In this document: positions 1-5,907 of the stretch, in pieces | How positions within the stretch are numbered: the first letter of the stretch is position 1 | Layout: each line of letters starts with the position of its first letter | From: CAYPZU01 sp964415395 | GTDB lineage: Bacteria; Chlamydiota; Chlamydiia; Chlamydiales; SM23-39 | DNA length: 6,898 nucleotides | Direction of reading: 5' to 3' | Assembly (NCBI GenBank): GCA_964415395.1 | Contig: CAYPZU010000091.1 | Span: 1 to 6,898 of the forward strand | Translations under genes and position numbers: made by a program | The notes under the pieces: generated by a model | Seen by the model: the letters and a program-made list of their open reading frames with translations, nothing else | The model's database searches: none | Told to the model about the DNA's origin: nothing

Positions 1-813
1 GCTGGATAAAAGGAGCTCTTCGGCCACCAGGCCGAACCGGAGTTTCAGGAGCCAGGCGGGCAGGCTGAAGAGTTCCGGACGGCGGAGCAGCGAGGCGAGC
101 GTATGGGAGAAATCTTCCTGCCGGACAGGGTTCGGGGAGACGATATTCACCGGCCCTTCGATCCTGTCCGAGGAAAGGAGAAAACCAAGCGCGCGGACCA
201 GATCGTCCAGCGCGACCCAGCTGATCCATTGCTTCCCCGTCCCGAGCCTGCCTCCTAACCCAAGTCTATACGCGAGCACCATCTTCTTCAGAGCGCCCCC
301 GTTCGGTCCCAGAACCATCCCGAACCGCGCCTGAACCGTCCGCGCTCCCCGGTTCTGAATGGGCCGGCACGCCTTCTCCCACTCGCAGCAGACCGAGGCG
401 AGAAATCCCCTTCCCGCCCCGCTCTCCTCCGTCAGAACTTCCTCCCCGCGGTCGCCATAAAAACCGACGGCTGAAGCGGAGAGAAAAATTTTTGGAGGCT
501 GGAGGGTTTCAGAAAGCACTGTAGAAAGAAGATAGGTTCCGGCTGTCCGGCTATAGAGAATCTGGGATCGCTTCGACCCATTCCACCGACCGAAAGAAAG
601 AGGCTCGCCCGCTAAATGGACGACCGCATCGAATCCCTCGAAATCCTCTTTGCGCAAAACACCGCCGTCCGGATCCCAAAAGATCGCTCCCCCTGATCCC
701 TGCCCGGGAATTCCCCGCGCAAGACGCACGACGTCATAACCTTGCAATTCCAGAAAGGAAGCCAAGGGCCTGCCGACAAAGCCGGCGGCCCCTGTTAAAA
801 GAAGACGGGGCAT
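1..813 (-). CDS. TIGR01777 family NAD(P)-dependent epimerase/dehydratase-like protein, C-terminus cut off by window edge
   Basis: The reading frame is open from the ATG at 813 to the window edge (271 codons, no stop), so the 3' end lies outside; family members are usually about 300 residues, so perhaps 25-35 are missing. It is an extended short-chain dehydrogenase with an N-terminal Rossmann fold: TGAAGFVG at residues 7-14 is the nucleotide-binding glycine motif, HLAGEP (66-71) is the typical end of beta-4, and SASAVGFYGDRG (112-123) holds the Ser and Tyr positions of the active-site region. GMVLGPNGG (165-173) and QWISWVALDDL (195-205) are hallmark motifs of this subfamily (E. coli YfcH-like), followed by the start of the DUF1731 C-terminal region (about 240 onward). 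The substrate is unknown for most members; a cytoplasmic NADPH-dependent role is inferred. The start directly abuts the stop of the DUF378 gene (TAAATG) and has no clear Shine-Dalgarno of its own, suggesting coupled translation. Confidence 0.9.
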   Translation of the reverse strand, partial: MPRLLLTGAAGFVGRPLASFLELQGYDVVRLARGIPGQGSGGAIFWDPDGGVLRKEDFEGFDAVVHLAGEPLSFGRWNGSKRSQILYSRTAGTYLLSTVLSETLQPPKIFLSASAVGFYGDRGEEVLTEESGAGRGFLASVCCEWEKACRPIQNRGARTVQARFGMVLGPNGGALKKMVLAYRLGLGGRLGTGKQWISWVALDDLVRALGFLLSSDRIEGPVNIVSPNPVRQEDFSHTLASLLRRPELFSLPAWLLKLRFGLVAEELLLSS

Positions 814-1068
814 TTACTGATCTTTTTTAGAACAGCAGCCGCCGCTTGGACCGCACTTGCATCCGCAGCCGCAGCTTCCGCAGCCGAAGAGCGAGCCGAT
901 TCCTAAAAGACCAGCCAGGCCCACAAGTCCAAAAATCAGGCGCGCGCCCATCGTGGACATTCCGCCGAAGATATCGGAAACCAGGTCATACTGGAAAAAG
1001 CCGATCAGGCCCCAGTTCAAAGCTCCGACAACCATCAAAAACTTAGCTAAAAACCGAATGACTTTCAT
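814..1068 (-). CDS. DUF378 family small inner-membrane protein with cysteine-rich tail
   Basis: This 84-residue protein carries the DUF378 signature VGALNWGLIGFF (14-25), followed by YDLVSDIFGG (27-36), and has two predicted membrane helices at about 8-25 and 41-61. Basic residues at 2, 5 and 9 suggest the N-terminus is cytoplasmic, which would put the C-terminal tail in the cytoplasm too. The tail (62-84) is unusual, with seven cysteines at 63, 66, 68, 70, 72, 78 and 79 spaced by glycines and followed by lysines, resembling a metal-binding or metallothionein-like stretch. DUF378 proteins have no established function; a metal-binding or redox role here is inference only. The start is secure: a strong GGGAGG lies 5 bases upstream. 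The gene is divergent from gatC, and from memory Chlamydia genomes also have a small hypothetical gene there. It is probably cotranscribed with the downstream epimerase gene. Confidence 0.85.
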   Translation of the reverse strand: MKVIRFLAKFLMVVGALNWGLIGFFQYDLVSDIFGGMSTMGARLIFGLVGLAGLLGIGSLFGCGSCGCGCKCGPSGGCCSKKDQ

Positions 1069-1073
1069 CGCAT

Positions 1074-1079
1074 CCTCCC
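1074..1079 (-). promoter_or_regulatory. Shine-Dalgarno of the DUF378 gene
   Basis: On the minus strand GGGAGG lies 5 bases before the ATG at 1068. It is the best ribosome binding site in the window and fixes the start of the DUF378 protein. Confidence 0.8.
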
Positions 1080-1081
1080 AA

Positions 1082-1118
1082 AAGGCGTTGCAGGGGGGCG
1101 CTTCCCCCCTCTGGCCTT
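1082..1118 (-). promoter_or_regulatory. GC-rich hairpin in the leader of the DUF378 operon
   Basis: The core inverted repeat AGGGGGG (1092-1098) / CCCCCCT (1104-1110) has a 5-base loop, flanked by a weaker outer pair AAGGC (1082-1086) / GCCTT (1114-1118). On the minus strand it falls just downstream of the predicted transcription start and about 13 bases before the Shine-Dalgarno, so it would form at the 5' end of the mRNA. No T-run follows on either strand in the terminator sense. A role in mRNA stability or translation control is inferred. The stem itself is seen directly. Confidence 0.55.
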
Positions 1119-1147
1119 ATCCTAAAAAAAAATCGAATGTTTGTCGA
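1119..1147 (-). promoter_or_regulatory. Candidate sigma-70/sigma-66 type promoter for the DUF378-epimerase operon
   Basis: On the minus strand, TCGACA (1147-1142; 5 of 6 matches to TTGACA) and TAGGAT (1124-1119; 4 of 6 to TATAAT) are separated by exactly 17 bases. The spacer contains a run of T residues (plus-strand A-run 1124-1132). AT-rich spacers are reported to raise the activity of chlamydial sigma-66 promoters, which suits the proposed lineage. The transcription start would be near 1112, giving a leader of about 44 bases. Confidence 0.45.
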
Positions 1148-1168
1148 TACCCATTTCCAAATAGTATG

Positions 1169-1197
1169 TTGACTTGGGGCAGAAGAGGTGATACTTT
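1169..1197 (+). promoter_or_regulatory. Weak candidate promoter for gatCAB
   Basis: TTGACT (1169-1174; 5 of 6 to TTGACA) is followed 17 bases later by TACTTT (1192-1197), a poor -10 that is preceded by an extended TGA; GATACT (1190-1195) is an alternative with a 15-base spacer. Transcription would start around 1203, almost at the gatC ATG (1205), implying a leaderless or nearly leaderless mRNA. This agrees with the absence of a well-spaced Shine-Dalgarno but rests on weak boxes. Confidence 0.3.
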
Positions 1198-1204
1198 TCC
1201 AATT

Positions 1205-1507
1205 ATGTCGAAGTTTAACCGTAAAGACCTTGAGCACTTAAAGAAACTGTGCCGGATCGATTGCTCCCCGGAAGAAGACGCCGATATCGAGGCGAGCCTT
1301 ATCCGGGTCCTCTCCTATATGGACCAACTGAGCGAAGTCGATACCGAAGGGGTCCGCACCTGCCGCTTCGTTCTCCGCTCGATGATGAAGCAGTCTCTCC
1401 GGGACGACGAGCCGAAAGATCTCCTTTCGCGCGACGCCTTCCTCGCCAACGCCCCAGACCAAATCGGGGGGATGATCCGCGTCCCGCTCGTCCTTAAGCC
1501 CCAATGA
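1205..1507 (+). CDS. gatC: Asp/Glu-tRNA(Asn/Gln) amidotransferase subunit C
   Basis: GatC (100 residues, a normal length) is the small scaffold that wraps around and stabilises the GatA-GatB pair in the cytoplasmic amidotransferase. Family features are visible: an N-terminal helix segment beginning KFNRKDLEHLKKLCRI (3-18), the LSYMDQLSEVDTEGV block (36-50) matching the usual LNYVEQLNEVDTEGV, and the C-terminal pattern of an acidic DDEP, then LSRDAFLANAPD and a closing MIRVPLVL. The frame is open much further upstream, but the family N-terminus fits the ATG at 1205. The only purine-rich site (GAGG, 1185-1188) is 16 bases away, too far for normal use, which may mean a leaderless start. An in-frame ATG at 1166 would add 13 residues of non-family sequence. 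It is the first gene of gatCAB, and its TGA overlaps the gatA ATG. Confidence 0.93.
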   Translation: MSKFNRKDLEHLKKLCRIDCSPEEDADIEASLIRVLSYMDQLSEVDTEGVRTCRFVLRSMMKQSLRDDEPKDLLSRDAFLANAPDQIGGMIRVPLVLKPQ

Positions 1508-2964
1508 AGCCGCTCCACCATCTCTCAGCCGTCGAGATCCGCGACGCCTTCGTCAAAGGAGAGCTTAAAGCTGTCGACATCGCCTCCTATTTCCTCGCTC
1601 GGATCGAACTTTATAACAAAGAGCTGGGAGCCTTCCTCAAAGTCCTCGGGCCCAGAGCGCTCCTCCAGGCTGAAGCGCTCGACCGGAAACGGGCCCAGAA
1701 CAAACCCCTCGGGATGCTCGCCGCCGTCCCGACTGCGATCAAAGACAACATGCACATCCAGGGCGAGACGACCACTTGCGCCTCGAAATTCCTGAAAAAC
1801 TACAAAGCCCCTTATTCTGCCGCGGCAGTCCGCCTTCTCGAGCAGGAAGACGCTCTTCTTCTCGGGAAAACGAACCTCGACGAATTCGCAATGGGTTCCG
1901 CGAACGCCAACTCCGCCTATTTTCCCGCATTCAATCCGTGGAATCTGGAAACCGTTCCGGGCGGCTCTTCCGGCGGCTCCTCGTCCGCCGTCGGCGCCCG
2001 CCTTGCGCTCCTCGCCACAGGGACCGACACCGGCGGCTCGATCCGCCAGCCCGCCAGCTTCACCGGCACCGTCGGCTTCAAGCCCACTTATGGAAGAGTC
2101 TCCCGCTACGGCCTCGTCGCCTTCGGCTCGTCGCTCGACCAGATCGGCCCCATGACAACCACTGTCGCAGACGCCGCTCTCGCCATGGAAGTGATCGGCC
2201 GCCCCTGCCCCCATGACTCCACCTGCCTCGACCTGCCGCAAGAAACCTACACGCTCAAAACCGACCTCTCCGACACCAAAATCGGCGTCCCCTGGAGCTT
2301 CCTCGAAAATCTCAAGCCCGAAATCCGCGCCAATTTCGACAATTGCCTCGCTGTCCTCAAATCGCAGGGCGCATCCATCGTTCCGATCGACCTTTGCATC
2401 CTTAAATACTCAATCGCCATCTACTACATCATTGCCACCGCTGAAGCCTCCACCAATCTCGCCCGCTTCGACGGCATCCGCTACGGCGTCCGCTCCAAAC
2501 AGGCCAAAACCCTCGAAGAGATCTACGAATTTTCGCGGCGCGACGGCTTTGGCCGCGAAGTGAAAAAACGAATCCTCCTCGGCACCTACGTCCTCTCCTC
2601 CGGATTCCAGGACGCTTTCTACAAAAAAGCGCAGAAAGTGCGCACCCTCATTCTCGACGCTTTTGAAAAAGCTTTTTCCGTCTGCGACGCCGTCGCGATG
2701 CCCACCGCTCCAAGCGGCGCCTTCGTCAACGGATCGATCAGCGACCCGCTTGAAATGTACATGCAGGACATCTTCACCGTCCCCGCCAACCTCGCCGGAC
2801 TTCCTGCCATCAGCGTCCCTTCCGGATTCGACATGAGAGGGATGCCGCTTGGCCTGCAGCTCATCGGCCCGCAGCTCTGCGACGCTTCGCTCATGCAATA
2901 CGCCTACGCCTATGAGCAGACGGCGCGCCAAACCCGCATCCCTCCCCGCTACGAGGCTCCATGA
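1504..2964 (+). CDS. gatA: Asp/Glu-tRNA(Asn/Gln) amidotransferase subunit A (amidase)
   Basis: GatA (486 residues) is the glutaminase of GatCAB: it hydrolyses glutamine, or asparagine, and passes ammonia through a channel to GatB. It belongs to the amidase-signature family with its Ser-cisSer-Lys triad, seen here as Lys80 (in AIKDN), Ser155 (in PGGSSGG) and the nucleophile Ser179 (in DTGGSIRQPA); these sit one residue later than K79/S154/S178 of Staphylococcus aureus GatA. The conserved blocks GFKPTYGRVSRYGLVAF (191-207) and SSLDQIGP (209-216) follow, and the substrate-side ATAEASTNLARFDG and LLGTYVLSSG segments are intact. All catalytic residues are present, so it should be active. The ATG lies inside the gatC stop (ATGA) with no clear Shine-Dalgarno, typical of translational coupling. 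Third codon positions are dominated by C. Confidence 0.97.
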   Translation: MKPLHHLSAVEIRDAFVKGELKAVDIASYFLARIELYNKELGAFLKVLGPRALLQAEALDRKRAQNKPLGMLAAVPTAIKDNMHIQGETTTCASKFLKNYKAPYSAAAVRLLEQEDALLLGKTNLDEFAMGSANANSAYFPAFNPWNLETVPGGSSGGSSSAVGARLALLATGTDTGGSIRQPASFTGTVGFKPTYGRVSRYGLVAFGSSLDQIGPMTTTVADAALAMEVIGRPCPHDSTCLDLPQETYTLKTDLSDTKIGVPWSFLENLKPEIRANFDNCLAVLKSQGASIVPIDLCILKYSIAIYYIIATAEASTNLARFDGIRYGVRSKQAKTLEEIYEFSRRDGFGREVKKRILLGTYVLSSGFQDAFYKKAQKVRTLILDAFEKAFSVCDAVAMPTAPSGAFVNGSISDPLEMYMQDIFTVPANLAGLPAISVPSGFDMRGMPLGLQLIGPQLCDASLMQYAYAYEQTARQTRIPPRYEAP

Positions 2965-4430
2965 AATCGGAACTCCCCTACGAACTCTGGCAGCCCGTCA
3001 TCGGACTGGAGATCCACGTCCAGCTCAACACGAAATCAAAACTCTTCAGTTCCGCTCCGAACCATTTCGGCGATGAGCCCAACGTCAACATCTCCGCTGT
3101 CTGCACCGGACAGCCCGGCTCGCTCCCCCTCCTCAATCGCGAAGCGGTAAAGAAAGCGATCCAGTTCGGCCTCGCCGCAAACTGCGAAATCGCCCGCATC
3201 AGCACCTTCGACCGGAAATCGTACTTCTACCCCGACAGCCCCCGTAATTTCCAAATCACCCAGTTTGAAAACCCGCTGCTCCGCGGCGGCTCGATCACAG
3301 CCGACGTCGACGGCGTTTCAAAAACCTTCCAGATCCACCGCGCCCATCTGGAAGACGACGCCGGGATGCTCAAACACTTCTCCTCTTTCGCAGGCGTCGA
3401 CTACAACCGCGCCGGCGCGCCCCTCATCGAAATCGTCTCGGAGCCGTGCATCCACTCGCCCCGCGAAGCCTCCGCCTACGCGATGGCGATACGCGCCCTC
3501 GTCCTCTATCTCGACGCCTCCGACGGCAATATGGAAGAAGGAAGCCTTCGGATCGACGCCAACATCTCTGTGCGCCCCAAAGGGGAAAAAGGGCTGCGCC
3601 CCCGCATCGAAATCAAAAACATGAACTCCTTTTCCTTTCTCGAACTGGCCATCGAGTCGGAGATCAGCCGCCAGATCGCCCTCTACCTCGACCACCCCGA
3701 CGCAGATCCTCTCTCTCTCATCCCGCCTGGAACCTACCGCTGGGACCCCGACGCGCGCCAGTCCGTTCTCATGCGGAGAAAAGAGAGCGCCGACGACTAC
3801 CGCTATTTCCCCGAACCGGATCTCCCTCCCCTTGTCCTTTCCGACGCACTGATCGAAGAACTGCGCCAGTCTCTGCCTGAACTTCCCCACGACCGCTTCC
3901 GCCGCTATGTTTCGGATCTCAACCTCACCGCCTACGCCGCATCGACCCTCATTAACGAAAAAGCCCTGTCCGACTATTTCGAAGAAGCGCTCAAAATCTG
4001 CAAAAGCCCCCGCGCTCTTTGCAACTGGATCACCGTCGAATTCGCAGGCAGGCTCAAAGACACGGGCAAAACGCTCTCCTCTCTCGGCATCCCGCCCGCC
4101 CACGTGGCAAAACTCGTCGCCCTCATCGAGCAAAACCGGATCACGGGCCGGATCGCAAAAGCCGTCGCCGATGAACTGGTCTTGAATCCCGGGATGGACC
4201 CCGAGTCGATCGTTAACCAAAACCCCGACTACCAGCCCTCCAGCGACGTCTCCCTCCTCGAGCCGCTCGTCGATCAGGTCCTCGCCGAAAACCCCCAATC
4301 GATCGCCGACTACAAAGCGGGCAGAGACAAAGCCTTCGCATTTCTCGTCGGCGCAGTCATGAAGCTCACCCGCGGCAAAGCTTCCCCCCAGATCGTCAAC
4401 GACCTCCTCCGCAAGAAAATCAACCCTTAA
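2961..4430 (+). CDS. gatB: Asp/Glu-tRNA(Asn/Gln) amidotransferase subunit B
   Basis: GatB (489 residues) binds Glu-tRNA(Gln) or Asp-tRNA(Asn), phosphorylates the side-chain carboxylate with ATP and transfers the ammonia supplied by GatA. The N-terminal catalytic domain opens with IGLEIHVQLNTKSKLF (14-29). By comparison with S. aureus GatB, the metal-site residues correspond to Glu17, His19, Glu131 (in AHLEDDAG) and Glu157 (in APLIEIVSEP). DRKSYFYPDSP (84-94), DGNMEEGSLRIDANISVRP (188-206) and DDYRYFPEPDLPPL are further family blocks. The C-terminal part, from about 345 on, is the helical and YqeY-like tail that contacts tRNA, ending with the expected FLVGAVMKLTRGKASP. Length is normal and nothing is missing. 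The ATG overlaps the gatA TGA, and GAGG lies 4 bases upstream. With GatC and GatA it would let the cell make Gln-tRNA (and perhaps Asn-tRNA) without the direct synthetase, as in chlamydiae. Confidence 0.97.
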   Translation: MKSELPYELWQPVIGLEIHVQLNTKSKLFSSAPNHFGDEPNVNISAVCTGQPGSLPLLNREAVKKAIQFGLAANCEIARISTFDRKSYFYPDSPRNFQITQFENPLLRGGSITADVDGVSKTFQIHRAHLEDDAGMLKHFSSFAGVDYNRAGAPLIEIVSEPCIHSPREASAYAMAIRALVLYLDASDGNMEEGSLRIDANISVRPKGEKGLRPRIEIKNMNSFSFLELAIESEISRQIALYLDHPDADPLSLIPPGTYRWDPDARQSVLMRRKESADDYRYFPEPDLPPLVLSDALIEELRQSLPELPHDRFRRYVSDLNLTAYAASTLINEKALSDYFEEALKICKSPRALCNWITVEFAGRLKDTGKTLSSLGIPPAHVAKLVALIEQNRITGRIAKAVADELVLNPGMDPESIVNQNPDYQPSSDVSLLEPLVDQVLAENPQSIADYKAGRDKAFAFLVGAVMKLTRGKASPQIVNDLLRKKINP

Positions 4431-4433
4431 TCC

Positions 4434-4525
4434 ATCGTTCGTATCGTTGATCTGTCATGCTCTGAGGGTAAGGCTTGTGTTCGAGCCGCAAGGTTAACGA
4501 TTGAATGATACAACAATTCAACGAT
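4434..4525. repeat. Nested inverted repeats of the ATCGTT/AACGAT type
   Basis: ATCGTT occurs at 4434-4439 and 4443-4448, and its complement AACGAT at 4496-4501 and 4520-4525. The longer pair ATCGTTGA (4443-4450) / TCAACGAT (4518-4525) is perfect, and GTATC (4441-4445) can pair with GATAC (4507-4511). A smaller stem CTTGTG/CGCAAG (4474-4492) sits inside. The whole could fold as a structured 3' untranslated region of gatCAB, a small RNA, or the remnant of a small mobile repeat; I cannot choose between these. Confidence 0.45.
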
Positions 4526-4538
4526 CGGGGAAGCCCCG
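4526..4538 (+). terminator. Short GC hairpin downstream of gatB, possible weak terminator
   Basis: CGGGG and CCCCG flank a 3-base AAG loop, about 95 bases after the gatB stop. No T-run follows (the next bases are CACCCC), so it is not a classic Rho-independent terminator. It could still mark the 3' end of the operon transcript or be part of the larger inverted-repeat structure just upstream. Confidence 0.25.
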
Positions 4539-4637
4539 CACCCCAGAATGTAGGTAAAGCTCACCCGAGACAAGAACTCCTCGCCATCCCCGAGATATTG
4601 CATTACGTAAATAACTTATGCTTAGATGCATAGGAAC

Positions 4638-4680
4638 GTTTGGTGAATTTTTAAAGTCGGACTTTAAAAATTCGCCGAAT
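4638..4680. repeat. Long AT-rich palindrome upstream of the ATPase gene
   Basis: The left arm GGTGAATTTTTAAAGT (4642-4657) and right arm ACTTTAAAAATTCGCC (4661-4676) pair over 16 bp with one G-T wobble and a 3-base CGG loop. Pairing continues outward for four more bases with wobbles (4638-4641 with 4677-4680). It ends about 18 bases before the ATPase ATG at 4699. Its symmetry and position suit an operator, a translation-blocking leader hairpin, or the boundary of an inserted cassette. If translation began at the upstream in-frame ATG at 4618 it would be coding, which I think unlikely. Confidence 0.7.
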
Positions 4681-4698
4681 CATGATAAGATAAAAAAC

Positions 4699-5907
4699 AT
4701 GAGCTACAAACACCGAGCCATCGAAAAAGAGCTCCAGGAAGCTGTTAAGACATTTCCCGCCGTATTGGTTACAGGAAGCCGGCAAGCAGGAAAAACCACG
4801 CTTCTAAGGCATCTTCTGCCTGCCCATAAGTACATCTCTTTCGACTCTTACCTGGATCTGGAAGGAGTTAAAGAAGACATGCGCCTCTTTCTTGCGCAGA
4901 ATCCTCCCCCCGTCATCCTTGACGAAATCCAGTACGCCCCTGAAATCCTCAGGCTCATTAAAAGAGAAATCGACGAGAAAAGAAACGTCTACGGCCAATT
5001 CGCCCTCACCGGATCCCAAATTTTCCCTCTTATGAAAGGAGTCTCAGAATCGCTGGCCGGCCGCGTCGCCATCTTTGAACTCTATCCATTCAGCTGGGCT
5101 GAACTCGGAATGCAACCCGATCTCAAAACAACGCTCGAAGGGATCGTTCAGGGATTTTANNNNNNNNNNCCCGAATTTATTGCAAATCCTTCTATTTCCC
5201 CATTACGCTGGTTTGACTCGTTTCTAATGACCTATATTGAAAGGGACGTCCGTAATATTCGAGCCCAGATCAACATTTCCCTTTTTCAACGATTTTTAAA
5301 ACTTCTCGCTGCGCGAACAGGGCAGCTTCTCAATCTCTCGGAAATTTCCAAAGAGCTGGGAATTTCCCATCCGACAGCCCAAGACTGGCTTGAAATTTTG
5401 GAAGCCACTTATGTGATCCACCTTTTAAGGCCCTACTTTAATAACGTTTCAAAACGGTACGTCAAATCTCCAAAAGTCTATTTCGTCGATACGGGACTCC
5501 TCTCCTTTCTCCTCGGGATCCATTCCGCAGAAGAACTGGCCCGCTCTCCTTTCCTTGGGCATGTATTTGAAAACATGGTTGTGATGGAAGCGATCAAACG
5601 CCTTTCTGCTCTGCCGGCCCGGGCCAATCCTTATTTTTACCGCACTTCGAAAGGAGTTGAAGTCGATCTGCTGATTGAATCGGGCGGGACAGTCAACGCC
5701 TATGAAATCAAATGGACCCAGAGCCCTGAACGGTCAATGGCCTCATCCCTTTTGACTCTCTCTCAGGAAATCCCAGTCGACAAGATGGGCATTCTCTGCC
5801 CCGTTCCCGAACCGTTGCCGGTAATGGAAAAAATTCCCGCCATTCCCTGGCAGTCGATCGATCTTCACCCAAATAAATACGTTAAGGACGGGGGTGGAAC
5901 GCTTTGA
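4699..5907 (+). CDS. AAA_14/DUF4143 family ATPase, interrupted by a 10-N assembly gap
   Basis: This 402-codon frame (four unknown) encodes a P-loop ATPase of the AAA_14 plus DUF4143 architecture. Walker A is GSRQAGKTT (25-33), Walker B is PVILDEIQ (71-78), a sensor-like FALTGSQ lies at 101-107, and the family block SLAGR...FELYPFSWAE ends the ATPase part (118-135). After the gap, SFLMTYIERDVR (174-185) opens DUF4143, with a winged-helix-like region (214-242) and KVYFVDTGLL (259-268). The C-terminus has a PD-(D/E)XK-like arrangement, E291, E297, EVD (321-323) and EIK (336-338), suggesting a nuclease fold. Members occur in accessory regions of bacteria and archaea, often in many copies; their function is not established. 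The start at 4699 fits the family N-terminus; an in-frame ATG at 4618 would add 27 residues translated from the palindrome. No good Shine-Dalgarno is seen. Its end overlaps xerD by 26 bp on the opposite strand. Confidence 0.85.
   Translation: MSYKHRAIEKELQEAVKTFPAVLVTGSRQAGKTTLLRHLLPAHKYISFDSYLDLEGVKEDMRLFLAQNPPPVILDEIQYAPEILRLIKREIDEKRNVYGQFALTGSQIFPLMKGVSESLAGRVAIFELYPFSWAELGMQPDLKTTLEGIVQGFXXXXPEFIANPSISPLRWFDSFLMTYIERDVRNIRAQINISLFQRFLKLLAARTGQLLNLSEISKELGISHPTAQDWLEILEATYVIHLLRPYFNNVSKRYVKSPKVYFVDTGLLSFLLGIHSAEELARSPFLGHVFENMVVMEAIKRLSALPARANPYFYRTSKGVEVDLLIESGGTVNAYEIKWTQSPERSMASSLLTLSQEIPVDKMGILCPVPEPLPVMEKIPAIPWQSIDLHPNKYVKDGGGTL
5160..5169. other. Assembly gap (10 N) inside the ATPase gene
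   Basis: Ten undetermined bases fall at the junction between the ATPase and DUF4143 parts. The left side ends GGATTTTA and the right side begins CCCGAATTT. Related proteins commonly read GFYPE here, which would need only one base (TAC or TAT) between the two sides. Ten Ns keep the frame because the extra nine are three codons. The gap is therefore probably a placeholder, but a TAA or TAG stop, an inserted element, or a false join of two paralogues cannot be excluded. Confidence 0.9.

Larger units (their letters stand above)
4431..4698. other. Intergenic stretch rich in inverted repeats between gatB and the ATPase gene
   Basis: These 268 bases contain no gene I can support. They hold nested inverted repeats (4434-4525), two small GC hairpins (4474-4492 and 4526-4538) and a long AT-rich palindrome (4638-4680). 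Composition drops in GC compared with gatCAB. No tRNA, terminator with a T-run, or recognised riboswitch is visible. Confidence 0.6.

Noticed and set aside
857..1204. Long upstream extension of the gatC reading frame
   Set aside because: The added residues do not resemble GatC, lie opposite the DUF378 gene and cross its promoter region; the family N-terminus begins at 1205.
3318..4298. 326-residue open frame antisense to gatB
   Set aside because: It is a by-product of the C-rich third codon positions of gatB and resembles no family; the same holds for the 238-residue antisense frame at 1525-2241 in gatA.
4474..4492. Hairpin resembling a tRNA T-arm, with loop TTCGAGC
   Set aside because: No matching acceptor stem, D-arm or anticodon arm is found upstream, so neither a tRNA nor a clear tRNA remnant is supported.
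4596..4628. Possible dif-like Xer recombination site ahead of the ATPase
   Set aside because: The right half vaguely resembles a XerD arm (TTATG), but the spacing between half-sites is wrong for dif and the left arm does not match.
4618..4698. N-terminal extension of the ATPase from the ATG at 4618
   Set aside because: It would translate the palindrome, has no Shine-Dalgarno, and lies outside the family domain, which begins at the ATG at 4699.
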